Part shown: piece by piece, positions 34,091 through 43,232 of the stretch
Numbering within the stretch: the first letter of the stretch is position 1
How the letters are laid out: every line of letters starts with the position of its first letter
NCBI GenBank assembly: GCA_021292165.1
Contig: CM037878.1
Coordinates: forward strand, 239,535,546 to 239,599,545
DNA: 64,000 bases
Direction: 5' to 3'
Origin: Shinisaurus crocodilurus
Lineage: Eukaryota > Chordata > Lepidosauria > Squamata > Shinisauridae
Translations under genes and position numbers: made by a program
Notes under the pieces: model-generated
What the model was told of the DNA's origin: nothing
Databases searched by the model: none
The model's input: the letters and a program-made list of their open reading frames with translations, nothing else

Positions 34091-35083
34091 ACCTGTTACA
34101 CGAGAAGCATATTTTACCTCCTTGCCTGCTATCATTGAAAAAAAAAAAATAGATGCAGGCACTATGAATCCAAGAAAAGTGCCTGCAAATAATGGGATAT
34201 GCCCACATTGACATTTCACACTTCTCCAATGATTTTTGAGAGTCTGATGCTTGGGTTATACCACCACCACAAGTACAGTACTCACCTGAACTACCCACAG
34301 AAGGGGCCATGCAGTATGTTGAAATGAATAGTTTGTCAACGGGGTTCCCCATAGCACAGCAGTGTGACCCAATAATAGAGAATATCAAGCTGTCATTTTG
34401 TGTCCCCTGCAGAGGAACCAGCTCCATACTGCCTCACCATTGGATTTTCTACATACCATGTGGGAATCTCCAACCCAGAAGTGTTTCCTGCACATTTTCT
34501 ATCTTTTTTGCCTCCATGCTGGATGACAAGTTAGATCGTTATCCAGCCAGCAGGAAAATGGGTCAGGAGTTACAGATGTCTCCATTCGCATTGCCAAAGG
34601 GTGTATGATAACAAGCTGTTAGAGGCTGTCTTGCTGATAGGCTAGTTTGGGTATCTGTAGAAGGGTTCACGCCAGACTGTAGCTATGGTCCCAGCAACTG
34701 GTATCCACAGTGCATCAGTATTATAGCAGTACTTCCCAAGACTTTTTACGGATTGTCTGGAGGAATTTTAAGGAGGACAATTTGAAAGATGATTTCTGAC
34801 TTAAGCCATCACTGATACAGAGCCCTAGACTAGCTTTTAGCTGGAGGATTCTGCTAGCCTATCTGATTCCGTCCCATAACAGCTGTGCCTTTGTAAATCA
34901 TTAATTCTTGGCAATTATCATTTCAACTAGAGGTTTTTCTAAGCACCTTCAAAGAAGCCAGCTGGCAAATCCTTAAGTGTACTTGATGACCAGTCTCAGT
35001 TTCAAAGAGTTCAGAAGATCGCCTCCCCAGACCCCCAACTAAAGAGCAGAGTAATGGTGAATGCAGCAGCATACATGTGCCCC

Positions 35084-35086
<3 letters not shown>
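34091..35086. other. No recognisable feature (34091-35086)
   Basis: A short A-run at 34138 and nothing else delimited. Confidence 0.3.

Positions 35087-35146
<60 letters not shown>
35087..35146. repeat. (TC)n(AC)n compound microsatellite
   Basis: A TC run of about 17 units passes directly into an AC run of about 13. Confidence 0.95.
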
Positions 35147-35150
<4 letters not shown>

Positions 35151-35369
35151 TGCATGAGCCATAGCAGAAAAAAGAATAGCTTTAAAGTGTGCCTTGCCCT
35201 TTTAAAAGAATTATTTTAAGAAAGATGAGTGTTTCTACACATGTAAACGTACACCTAATTATTTATCTATCAAAACAATAATTCAAACTGCTAACTTAAA
35301 ACATTTGAACAATCCAAAGAACAGTTTACACACCTCTACATTTACTAATAGTTTAAATCCTTTAAAACA

Positions 35370-35510
35370 GGATGGGCAACATGTGGCCCTCCCAGATTTT
35401 TTTTGGCCTACAGCTCCCATCAGCCTTAACCAGCATAGCCAATGGTGTGGGATCATGGGAGTTGTAGTCCAAAACATCTGGAAGGCCACACATTGCCCAC
35501 CCCTGCTTTA
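35370..35510. mobile_element. Palindromic MITE
   Basis: The left arm GGGCAACATGTGGCCCTCCC then GGCCTACAGCTCCCATCAGC pairs with ATGGGAGTTGTAGTCCAAAA then GGCCACACATTGCCCACCCC. Same family as 25250, with an extra outer arm. Confidence 0.85.
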
Positions 35511-35622
35511 AAACATGAGATTGTTTTGTGACATGCAAATAATTTTGATCTTTCTTTAAAGAAAGTCACGGATTTTAAAGATAAGTCCTTTGTTTTATTT
35601 AGATTCACCACTGCAACAACAT

Positions 35623-35789
35623 ACAGGCCTGTGGCTTATGCTGGCTCAGCTTGTCTGAGTGTGGAAAGCTAAGCAGGGTCAGGCCTGGTTATTACTTGGA
35701 TGGGAGACCCCTCCTCTAGTTTCCTGCATTGAGCAGGGGGTTGGACTCGATGGCCTTGTAGGCTCCTTCCAACTCTATGATCTATGAAA
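35623..35789 (+). mobile_element. 5S rRNA-derived SINE with CR1-type tail, copy B
   Basis: Plus-strand copy. GCCTGTGGCTTATGCTGGC matches the 5S 5' end only loosely. GTCTGAGTGTGGAAAGCTAA then GCAGGGTCAGGCCTGGTTAT and TACTTGGATGGGAGACC follow the 5S internal promoter almost base for base. After GAGACC the sequence changes to TTTCCTGCATTGAGCAGGGG then TTGGACTCGATGGCCTTGTA and TCTATGATCTATGAAA, a CR1 3' end. It probably has a polymerase III type 1 promoter. Confidence 0.92.
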
Positions 35790-35839
35790 ACCTTTTCTTT
35801 TCTTTTCTTTTATTTTCTTTACAAGTGTTTACCTTATGC

Positions 35840-36202
35840 TAGGGTGACAGGTGTCTCTCTCTCTATATATAGATATATAGATATATATATATATAGAGAG
35901 AGAGAGAGGACAGTCCTCTATTTGGAGGGCTGTCCTGTCCAATTCCAGTTTCAAGATACATGAACTACAAGGACTGTTGCCCATCCACAATTAGCAACTG
36001 GACAGCAAGCTGAACAGGCAGGAACACAGACAGGTCCCCTGGACACAGCCTTCTGCACTATGGTGAGATGTGCTGTATTTCTATTTAAACTATAATAATT
36101 CTTTCTAAATTTGCATCTATACTTATAAATTAGCATATGCAAATGTTATGCAAATCACTGTCCTCTATTTTGGTGATTCATAAGTTGCCATCCTGCTCTT
36201 CT
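35840..36202 (+). mobile_element. Unclassified interspersed repeat, copy 2 (plus)
   Basis: Collinear with the reverse complement of 31490-31930. It starts near TAGGGTGACAGGTGTC, holds an expanded (CT)(TA)(GA) repeat at 35852-35909, then GGACAGTCCTCTATTTGGAG, and ends GTCCTCTATTTTGGTGATTC then GTTGCCATCCTGC. Confidence 0.6.
35852..35909. repeat. Self-complementary (CT)n(TA)n(GA)n microsatellite
   Basis: A CT run, then TATATAGATATATAG repeats, then a GA run. The CT and GA blocks can pair around the TA centre. Confidence 0.9.
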
Positions 36203-36236
36203 CACTGAACAGGAAGGGTGCTTCCAGACAAGCTTT

Positions 36237-36419
36237 TCATAGATTTCATAGATAGATCATAGAGTTGGAAGGAGCCTACAAGGCTATCGAGTCCAATCCC
36301 CTACTCAATGCAGGAAACTAGAGGAGGGGTCTCCCATCCAAGTAACAACCAGGCTTGACCCTGCTTAGCTTTCCACGCTCAGACAAGCTGAGCCAGCGTA
36401 AGCCACATGCCTGTATAGC
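36237..36419 (-). mobile_element. 5S rRNA-derived SINE with CR1-type tail, copy C
   Basis: Minus-strand copy with CATAGATTTCATAGATAGAT (tail octamers), GGAAACTAGAGGAGGGGTCT, GACCCTGCTTAGCTTTCCAC and GACAAGCTGAGCCAGCGTA. It lies in inverted orientation to copy B, about 450 bp away. Confidence 0.9.
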
Positions 36420-37030
36420 ACCATCACCTTGCCTCATTCACAGAATTTTAGTGGGAGTCCAGATGCCGCCATCTTCCTCTCGTAACCTTCCTGTGTTTTC
36501 TCAACACTTCTTCCATTTTCCCCCTCACTGCAGATAATCCATTGTCCTGTCCTAGATCAGCTTAGGGCTTCCAAGGGAGACTTGATTGCAGTAGTGGTAC
36601 TGGAAGGGCCAGATCACCTCTGGTAAAGAAAGATAGGCAAGGCAAGATCACTGTGGCAGACATAGGCTGGAATTCATTCAGGAAGAGTAGTGGTCTAAGC
36701 AATACACAGAAGCCTTAAGAAGGCTGGCAAGTTAATGCCACCCCTTCTGATGAGATGTCTTCTTCTTAAAGGGCTGCTGGCTCCTATGGTGTGAGCGTTG
36801 CATCGAAGGGTTGCCCTCTGAGTTGGAAGAGGCTGGGAAAGCCATGTCCCCTGAAAGGTCCCAGATGATGGGTTACTGGATGAAGCCTCCTCCACTCTGA
36901 GTCCTCCTCTCAGCCAGAGGGGAGATCAAGGCTGGAGAACATGACATCCATTCCATCAAGGGGGAAAATATGGAATATCACAATGCCTTCTGATAAGTAG
37001 CACTAGGAGCCCTCTGTTTGGAAGCACCCG
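36420..37030. other. No recognisable feature (36420-37030)
   Basis: Nothing delimited. Confidence 0.3.
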
Positions 37031-37034
37031 GAGT

Positions 37035-37240
37035 GAGATAGTGTGTTGTAGTGGTTAGAGTGTCAAACTAGGACTGGTGAGACCCAGGTTCAAATCCCCA
37101 CCCAGACATGAAGTTCACTGGGTGATCTACATCAGCTTACCTACCTCACAGGATTGTTGTTTGAGGATAAAATAGAGGAAGGAAGACTCATGTACACCAC
37201 TTTGAGCTGGAGGAAGTGCGTGATATACATGTAAGTCAAT
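37035..37240 (+). mobile_element. tRNA-derived SINE with L2-type tail
   Basis: The head TGTGTTGTAGTGGTTAGAGT and B box GGTTCAAATCC are well preserved; then CACTGGGTGATC and CCTCACAGGATTGTTG. The tail is diverged (GCGTGATATACATG). Confidence 0.82.
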
Positions 37241-37579
37241 TCTAGTGAGAAAGAAAATCTGTGCATTCAATAAGTCAACCTAACATGACATATTGGGTAG
37301 CCAGACTTTGGACTGATTGGTATGAGAAGCCAACAATTTTAAATGTCACCCCTGTAATCGGAAGAGGCATACTCTGTACCTGAGTGATAGTGGCCTTACT
37401 TTTCTTTGCCCTGCAGAAGTCAACCAAGGTGCAGTGTGCAAGCAAGGTCGTGAAGTGAAGAATTGGGGCAGGGTCTCCCCTCAGTCCTTCAGGGAAATGG
37501 AAGAATGGTTGATTGTTTGCCCATTACTTCTTCCAGCACATAATCTGAGACCACAGGACATTTTGTGCTGGTCTTCCTT

Positions 37580-37880
37580 AGGACAGCCCTGTCAGTAGGC
37601 AGAGTGAAGCAGCTGCTGCCTCAGGCCGCAGAAGCTGGGGATCTGGTAGCAGTGGTCAGATGCTGGAGGGCAGGGCAGGGCAGTGTGTGCCGCTCGGCCT
37701 GCCTTGCACCCTCTAAACAAGACTGCTGCCTTCTGGCGTGAAGCAGACTGCCCCGTCCCCAGTGTTGTAACAAGATGCAGCTGCCAGTCCAGTTGGCTTC
37801 TGTACATGGAAGTGGGGAGAGGTGTCACCTTGTCCTTTGCTTCAGGCAGCAAAATGTCTCGGGCCGGCTTTCAACAGGGC
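37580..37880. mobile_element. hAT-like non-autonomous element, boundaries uncertain
   Basis: The left side GGACAGCCCTGTCAGTAGGC then GAAGCAGCTGCTGCCTCAGG and the right side CTTCAGGCAGCAAAATGTCT then GGGCCGGCTT follow the plan of reptile hAT MITEs (GGCCCTG...AGGCAG...GGGCCGGC). No flanking duplication was confirmed. Confidence 0.5.
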
Positions 37881-37904
37881 TAGGTTTTCAAAGGTTCCCT
37901 CTAT

Positions 37905-38038
37905 CAGATTTTATTTATTTGTTTGTTTATTACATTTCTAGATTGCCCAATAGCCAAAGCACTCTGGCTGGTTCACAAAAATTTAAACCATAAAATACAA
38001 CTCGGTTAAAACATAAAACCTTTAAAAGTTTAAAACAA
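37905..38038 (-). mobile_element. LINE 3' tail, minus strand, diverged
   Basis: TTATTTGTTTGTTTATTACA then GATTGCCCAATAGCCAAAGC resembles the tails at 29641 and 42850. It continues into TTTAAAAGTTTAAAACAAAA. Confidence 0.6.
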
Positions 38039-38039
38039 A

Positions 38040-38840
38040 ATGGGTTTGGAATGGTCATTTCATCATAAACAGAACATGGATGTTACCAGGGCATGGCTCT
38101 GTGGACAAAGAATTGTGTTCTTGGTTCGAGAAGATGGAAGGGGTGAAAATGTGCCAGAGAGAATCAGGCTGTTTGGCAAGGCAGATTGTTATGCATCCAG
38201 GGAGCTCGAAGGAAAAATCAGGCATTCATTACAGAGGCATTTGCATCTGAGAGATACAGTAAGAGAACCCTCCGGATGTTGGCAGGTCCAGCTCCATCTT
38301 GAGAAGACATTGCTGCACCTTTCTCATCAGAAAGCTCTTCCAGTCAAGCCATCACAGGTTAACACCCTGGACTTCTCTGGAAGCTCTTGAAGGGTCTGGG
38401 CTTTCATCCTAAGGCCTCATTTTGCCTGCTGGATTGCTGGAATGCTGTCTGGTTCTGAGGGGGCTTTGCATTGGAAGGCTTCCTGCTCCAAGGCATGTTC
38501 ATCTAATGATCCGCTCCGTGCTGCAAAGCTGAAAACAAAGAGGAGAGAGCATCTGTAATTACACATATCAATGTGTAAGGAAGGAAATAGAGATGATCTC
38601 TGTTTCCATGGCAATCATTCTCTGACTTAAAACAGCTGGATTGGCAGTCAGAAGAATGGCTCCTAATACCTAGAACAAAGATCTTGTAATGACATCCATT
38701 GATAAATAAAATAGAAGTCCCTGCTACTTTTCTAATTTCAAATGTTCTCCCTTTTCCTCCCAGTCAACTTCATTCATTTGTGCAGCCTCCTAAAATGATA
38801 ACTTCCCTTACATTCCTCCTTGTGTTATTAATTATCTATT
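38040..38840. other. No supportable gene (38040-38840)
   Basis: A 116-codon plus-strand frame (38040-38390) runs from the end of a LINE tail to a TGA. It shows no known domain, signal peptide or splice junction, and its composition looks non-coding. Confidence 0.35.
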
Positions 38841-38841
38841 G

Positions 38842-39145
38842 TAAGGGTAGCCAACCTGTGGCCAGGGAGCCACCTGCCTGCAGCCCTCAGCCTAATTTCC
38901 AAAGCCCTCTGCAATCAATCAGTTCAGACATCTGGCAAGAGCAATCTATCCCTCTCTCAGCAGCCTGATGGGCAAGAAGGAGGAAGGAGAGAGAGGGAGA
39001 GAGAGCAAAGGAGTGGCCCCACCCACTTTTTTGCTCTGGCCCTGCCTACCTCCGGCTTCAGCCCAGCTTACTGCCAGCATGCGGCCGCTGACAGATTGCC
39101 CCTCATGAAAGCAGCCCTCAACAGAAAAAAGGTTCCCCACCCTTG
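38842..39145. mobile_element. hAT-like foldback element, degenerate
   Basis: The left end TAAGGGTAGCCAACCTGTGG and right end AGGTTCCCCACCCTTG are imperfect inverted repeats of the common 'CAGGGGTGGGGAACCTGTGG' type. The flanks ATCTATTG and TTCTCTTG match at only 6 of 8 positions. Confidence 0.5.
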
Positions 39146-39348
39146 TTCTCTTGGGATGGGCATCCCATACATTGCCAGGTGATAGCTGGGGCACTTGCAC
39201 TTTTCAAGATATGTAGTGTGTGCGTTGTAGCCCTAGGCAGACAAGGGTGTCACTGTGGCCCGCACCCACTGTGCAGTCTGCCCCATCTCACCATACAGGA
39301 TGTCCTTGTGCCCCATCACCCCACCTTCATGGACAATATCTTCTTGCT

Positions 39349-39386
39349 GCTGCTGCTGCTGCTGCTTCTTCCTTTTTTTTTTTTTA
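39349..39386. repeat. (CTG)n plus poly-T
   Basis: About six CTG units followed by CTTCTTCC and a T-run. Confidence 0.9.
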
Positions 39387-39609
39387 AACTACTCAAGTCC
39401 TGAACTAGGAGTGTGAGGGAGCTCCTGTAAAACAGTATCTGATTTCTGCCACTATGATCCTGGACAGCTTTCCCATATGGGAGTCATTGTGAAAAGATTC
39501 AACCCCATTACGAGACAAATACATAGTGCTCTCATCTCCCTCCACTCAGGCCAGAGAATTGAGGAGGCATCTCTCAGCTTTGGCCAAACTGAACTGTTCC
39601 CCTAATGCA

Positions 39610-39962
39610 GCCTTCCCCAACCTGGTGCCCTCCAATTGTTTTTGGACTACAACTCCCATCATCTCCAGCCAGCATGGCCATTAGCCTGAGATGATGGGAG
39701 TTGTCAGGGCTGGCACCAAGAGCAGGTATGGTTGGGTACTTGTCAAGGGCCCACATCCCAGAAGGGGCCCATTGACAAGAACAAGAGCCCCTTGGAGTTG
39801 GATGAGGAGGAGGAGGAGCAGCAGCTGGTGACAATGGTGGTAAGAAGGTAGACTCAATGAGGGAGGGGGACCCATTCAGGTTGTCTTGTCCAAGAGCCCT
39901 CAAAACCTGGAGCCAGCACTGGGAGTTGTAGTCCAAAACATCTGGAGAGTACCAGATTGCCC
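39610..39962. mobile_element. Palindromic MITE, split by a hAT insertion
   Basis: The left arm CCCCAACCTGGTGCCCTCCA then TTTGGACTACAACTCCCATC pairs with GATGATGGGAGTTGT and, after the insertion, GGGAGTTGTAGTCCAAAACA then TCTGGAGAGTACCAG. Removing 39705-39921 plus one copy of the 8-bp duplication restores a continuous hairpin, so the palindrome is the older element. Confidence 0.9.
39705..39921 (+). mobile_element. 217-bp hAT MITE nested in a palindrome
   Basis: Starts CAGGGCTGGCACCA, ends TGGAGCCAGCACTG; these termini are inverted repeats. It is flanked by GGAGTTGT at 39697-39704 and 39922-39929, a perfect 8-bp duplication. The interior has CAAGGGCCCA and GGGGCCCATT, shared with the right end of 1351-2035. 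Confidence 0.93.
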
Positions 39963-40412
39963 TAACAAGTCCTTTTTCTTATGAAGCCACTAGGCCTCAT
40001 TCTTCATTTGTGCATGGTTGTCCAACCTGCCTGGGTTAGACTTACTAACATCACTTTACTTTCAGATGACACCAGTACTTAGGTGTCCATCGTGGACAGT
40101 TATCTTCCTGGGGACCTCTTAAAGTGATTTTGGCTGCACTTGCCTCTCCAAATGGAGTTCACTGAAGGTCTTCTCCACCCCAGCTTCATTGCTGCAGCTT
40201 CCCTAGATGTACCTGGGGCTATGTCACCACCCACTTAAGCCATTGGACCTGTCTTCTAGGATTCGGTCTCTCTAGAAGTAGAATCCCAATTTGGTAGTGC
40301 TTAAGACCCTGTCAGGCCATGGAGGGGGTTTGAATTGCTGGCCTCTGGGTTCCAGCCCTATGGGGAAAGCCTGAAACACATTCTCTGGAGATCTAGGTCT
40401 TTTATAGATCTT
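39963..40412. other. No recognisable feature (39963-40412)
   Basis: Nothing delimited. Confidence 0.3.
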
Positions 40413-40414
40413 GT

Positions 40415-40567
40415 GGGAGAGGCTGTGGCTCAGTGGAAGAGCACAGGTTTTGCATGCAGAAGAACCCAAATTCAATGTCTGTCATCTTCTGGCAACCTGC
40501 TGCCAATTAGTATTGAAAATACTGGTCCAGGTAGACCAGTCATCTCATTCATATAAGGCTGCTTCCT
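40415..40567 (+). mobile_element. tRNA-derived SINE (same family as 250-420)
   Basis: GGGAGAGGCTGTGGCTCAGT then GGAAGAGCACAGGTTTTGCA is the tRNA-like head with an A box. AACCCAAATTCAATG is a decayed B box. It ends TCATATAAGGCTGCTTCC. Confidence 0.85.
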
Positions 40568-40577
40568 TTGCTGATTT

Positions 40578-40690
40578 TCATGGAGGATAAAGCTATCAAT
40601 GGTTACTAGTCACGATGGCAATATATTACCTCTCTTCCAGTATCAGAGGCAGTACAGTATGTCTCTTTATACCAGTTGCATACCCTCCAA
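40578..40690 (+). mobile_element. CR1 3' UTR fragment
   Basis: TTCATGGAGGATAAAGCTAT then CAATGGTTACTAGTCACGAT and CTTCCAGTATCAGAGGCAGT match the CR1 3' end at 24275-24360. Confidence 0.8.
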
Positions 40691-40737
40691 CATTTCACAG
40701 ATGAAAATAGGGACACACATGTGAATTTGTAAGAAGT

Positions 40738-40835
40738 ATGGTTAAGCAACATGAAGGTGTGATCAAGAGGGTGTGGCCAGGCAACATGAGGGTGTGGCCA
40801 AGGGTATGGCCAGGAAACCAAAGGGCATGGTCAAG
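40738..40835. repeat. Degenerate minisatellite, ~21-bp unit
   Basis: The unit GGGTGTGGCCAGGCAACATGA and variants recur about four to five times (for example GGTGTGATCAAGAGGGTGTG, GGTATGGCCAGGAAACC). Confidence 0.75.
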
Positions 40836-40944
40836 TACAAAAGTTATTAGAGGAAACACACAAAACTGCAGTATTTTAAGCACAGAAATTTTTGAATTTA
40901 TGTATTGCATACATAAAAAGAAAACCCCAAATCAATAAATACAA

Positions 40945-40974
40945 CTGTGTGTGTGTATACACACACACACACAA
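40945..40974. repeat. (GT)n-TA-(AC)n palindromic microsatellite
   Basis: GTGTGTGTGTATACACACAC is self-complementary. AAATAAATAAATA runs follow at 41018-41035. Confidence 0.9.
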
Positions 40975-41044
40975 CATCAACAATAAATACAACATTATAA
41001 AAATAAACATTATTATAAAATAAATAAATAAATACAACATGGGT

Positions 41045-41533
41045 GAAAAGTCTTCATTACAAACAGCCATGTAACCATGACTCTCCTCCCTCTCAGGGTT
41101 TGGATCTCAAAATTGAAAATTGAAAACCTTGACTAGTGCTGATCCCTCAGTATTTTTCTTTGCTCTTCTGTATCCTGTACTCAGGCCTTCAAACTGTTCA
41201 CTCTACTGTTTGAAGTACTACTTTCTTTCTGATGCTAGATCTATACGTTCCTTTTCTGATCCTCCTTATGTTCTGCCTCTCCCTAAATTTCCCTACAATA
41301 ATAGGTAAAAGACTATAGTTATTAAGTGTTTATCTTTATCTCTTATTATATTGTCAGTATTTGTCATGTCCCCACATTGTGCAGGAAACTCCTTATTTTA
41401 AAGATCTCTCTCCCACTTTAAAAATGGATCCCTCCATGGTGGTTTTGTTCTCATTAGTAGTTTGCCAAAGAAATAATAATATTTAACACTTAGATAGCTC
41501 TGAGTGTGCAAAGTGGTCCACAGGCCCACCCTG
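41045..41533. other. No recognisable feature (41045-41533)
   Basis: Nothing delimited. Confidence 0.3.
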
Positions 41534-41680
41534 CAGGGATGGGGACTCGGACTTGAGGACTCGACTCGTGAGTCGGACTGAGTCCCCCCTCTGACTCGAC
41601 TCGGACTCGAGTCCCAATATTTTTAATGGGACTCGAGACTCGACTCGGGACTCGAGACCAACGACTCTTCAACATCCCTG
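41534..41680 (+). mobile_element. Embedded 147-bp MITE module in hAT copy 2
   Basis: Same length and nearly the same sequence as the free insertion at 30923-31069, with both CAGGGATG and CATCCCTG ends. The inner CATCCCTG at 41673-41680 is followed by element sequence, not by a duplication. Confidence 0.92.
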
Positions 41681-41740
41681 GGCTGTGCCAGAAGGAGTGG
41701 AGAGGAGCGTGATTGGCGGCGAAGAGCGCAGGGAAGCCAG

Positions 41741-42025
41741 ATGTGCCGCTGCTCGGGCACTATGGACGGCTACCAGGAGTGCAGCCCCAACAGTGTGTCA
41801 AGATTTATTTTGATTGATGTGTTGCGTACTTGGGAGAGGCAGAAGAAGGACCTGAGATTACTCTGTGTGGCTGCTCTGAGTGTGTTTCTGGTTCCAGCAA
41901 GTTCATCACCAGTGGAGCGGGTGTTCAGTGAGGGTGGAATTGTGATGAGATCTCACCGTTCCAGAATGGGGGCCAAACATTTAGAAAAAATCATGTTCCT
42001 CAAATGCAACATGGATAAGTTTTAG
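41741..42025 (+). CDS. hAT transposase C-terminal (dimerisation) domain frame, copy 2
   Basis: A 94-codon frame starting MCRCSGTMDGYQECSPNSVS and ending EKIMFLKCNMDKF with a TAG stop. The signature FLVPASSSPVERVFSEGG and RSHRSRMGAKHLEK is identical to copy 1. It lacks the N-terminal zinc finger and catalytic residues. The preceding GC-rich AGCGTGATTGGCGGCGAAGA could act as leader or promoter sequence, but no TATA box is evident. Intact frames in both copies are consistent with recent spread; selection cannot be judged from two sequences. Confidence 0.65.
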   Translation: MCRCSGTMDGYQECSPNSVSRFILIDVLRTWERQKKDLRLLCVAALSVFLVPASSSPVERVFSEGGIVMRSHRSRMGAKHLEKIMFLKCNMDKF

Positions 42026-42518
42026 GAAGTACAGCAAGTTTATTTTTTAAAATCATTTTTCTAAAATGCAGCCTTTCAGACATTTTGGGTTTGGCTGCCT
42101 CTGCCTGCCTGTCTGGGGTTCCCAGCCTCCTCTGCCTGCCTGGTCTCTTCTTGACCAGTTCAACAGTTGAATTGTCCAAGACAAAGGCCTCTGCCTGCCT
42201 GCTTTGGGGTTCCCTGCCTCCTCTGCCTGCCTGGTTATTTTGGGTTTGTCTGCCTGGTCTGTTCTTGCCAAAATCAGTTGCAGAGTTTTGAAATAAAAAG
42301 GCACACTTGTGCCTAGAATTTATTTAAACCACACATCTGAAGTAGCCTTACTTTGTTGGGAAAAAACCCCATTGATTTTAATAGGGACTCGTGGAGTCAG
42401 CTTTGGGAGTGACTCATGAGTCGTGAGTCACCATTTTGGACCAAGGACTCGGACTCGGACTCGAGACTCGGGTCCAAAGACTCGAGACCAAGGACTCATC
42501 AACATCCCTGCCACCCTG

Positions 42519-42849
42519 CAAGCTCCTATTTTCTCCACTCAGGAAAAAAAACATGTGGGCTCTATTGTACTTTATTAAAAAACAACAACACAAGAACAAC
42601 TACACTGTGATTGAACAATAAAGCCAAAATGGAATGATGATGTTTGTTGCTGCTATTTGAGGTAGTTGAGATTTTTTCTTTCTCTTGAGGAGGTGTGTTT
42701 TCTGCTAAAAAATTAATTTTTTTCAATTTCTAATGCATTTAAAAAAAACAATCCAAAATCCCTGCAGAATAATCCTAATAATTACTGTAAAGAGCTTTAT
42801 CCATGGCACTTCAGCATGTTAGAAAAGACTTTCACATGGGGTACACAGG
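42519..42849. other. No recognisable feature (42519-42849)
   Basis: AT-rich, nothing delimited. Confidence 0.3.
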
Positions 42850-42998
42850 TATTTTATTTATTTATTTATTTCATTTTTATACCGCCCAATAGCTGAAGCT
42901 CTCTGGGCGGTTCACAGCAATTAACAAGACAGTCCCTGCCCACAGGCTTACAATCTAAAAAGACACGACACACACAAGGAAAAAGGAATGGGGAGGGA
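42850..42998 (-). mobile_element. LINE 3' tail, minus strand (copy 2)
   Basis: TTTATTTATTTATTTATTTC then ATACCGCCCAATAGCTGAAG through CAAGGAAAAAGGAATGGGGA. Almost identical to 29650-29790. Confidence 0.78.
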
Positions 42999-43142
42999 AG
43001 AAGGGAGAATTCAGAGAATCTCAGTTTTTATTTTTTGAAATATGAACAAGATTCTTGAGAACAAACCTTTATGGTTCTTGAGAAAGACCTAGCAAAGCTT
43101 AGGCATAAGAACAGGTAGAGCCAAGTAAAATTTACCACTGCT

Positions 43143-43232
43143 CTGAAAACAGAATAACAGTACAATCCAATGCATGTGTACTCAGAAGTAAGTCCTATTA
43201 TGTTCAATGGGACTTACTCACAGGAAATTGTG
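43143..43232. mobile_element. Small palindromic MITE, 17885 family
   Basis: ACAATCCAATGCATGTGTAC then TCAGAAGTAAGTCCTATTAT pairs with CAATGGGACTTACTCACAGG. The right terminus is eroded. Confidence 0.7.

Larger units (their letters stand above)
41534..42510 (+). mobile_element. hAT transposon derivative with transposase tail, copy 2
   Basis: Starts CAGGGATGGGGACTC and ends TCATCAACATCCCTG. It is flanked by CCACCCTG at 41526-41533 and 42511-42518, a perfect 8-bp duplication. In order: a complete MITE module (41534-41680), GGCTGTGCCAGAAGGAG, the 94-codon frame, a TGCCTGCCTGTCTGG-rich segment and a right end of GACTCGGACTCGG-type repeats. Nearly identical to the reverse complement of 32292-33275, so the two share a recent source. 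Confidence 0.95.

Noticed and set aside
35623..35789. Genuine 5S rRNA gene
   Set aside because: Only the internal promoter region matches. The 5' third is diverged, the 3' third is replaced by a LINE tail, and three further chimeric copies exist.
38040..38390. 116-codon frame after a LINE tail
   Set aside because: No family resemblance, no splice sites at either end and no signal peptide. Left as unassigned sequence.
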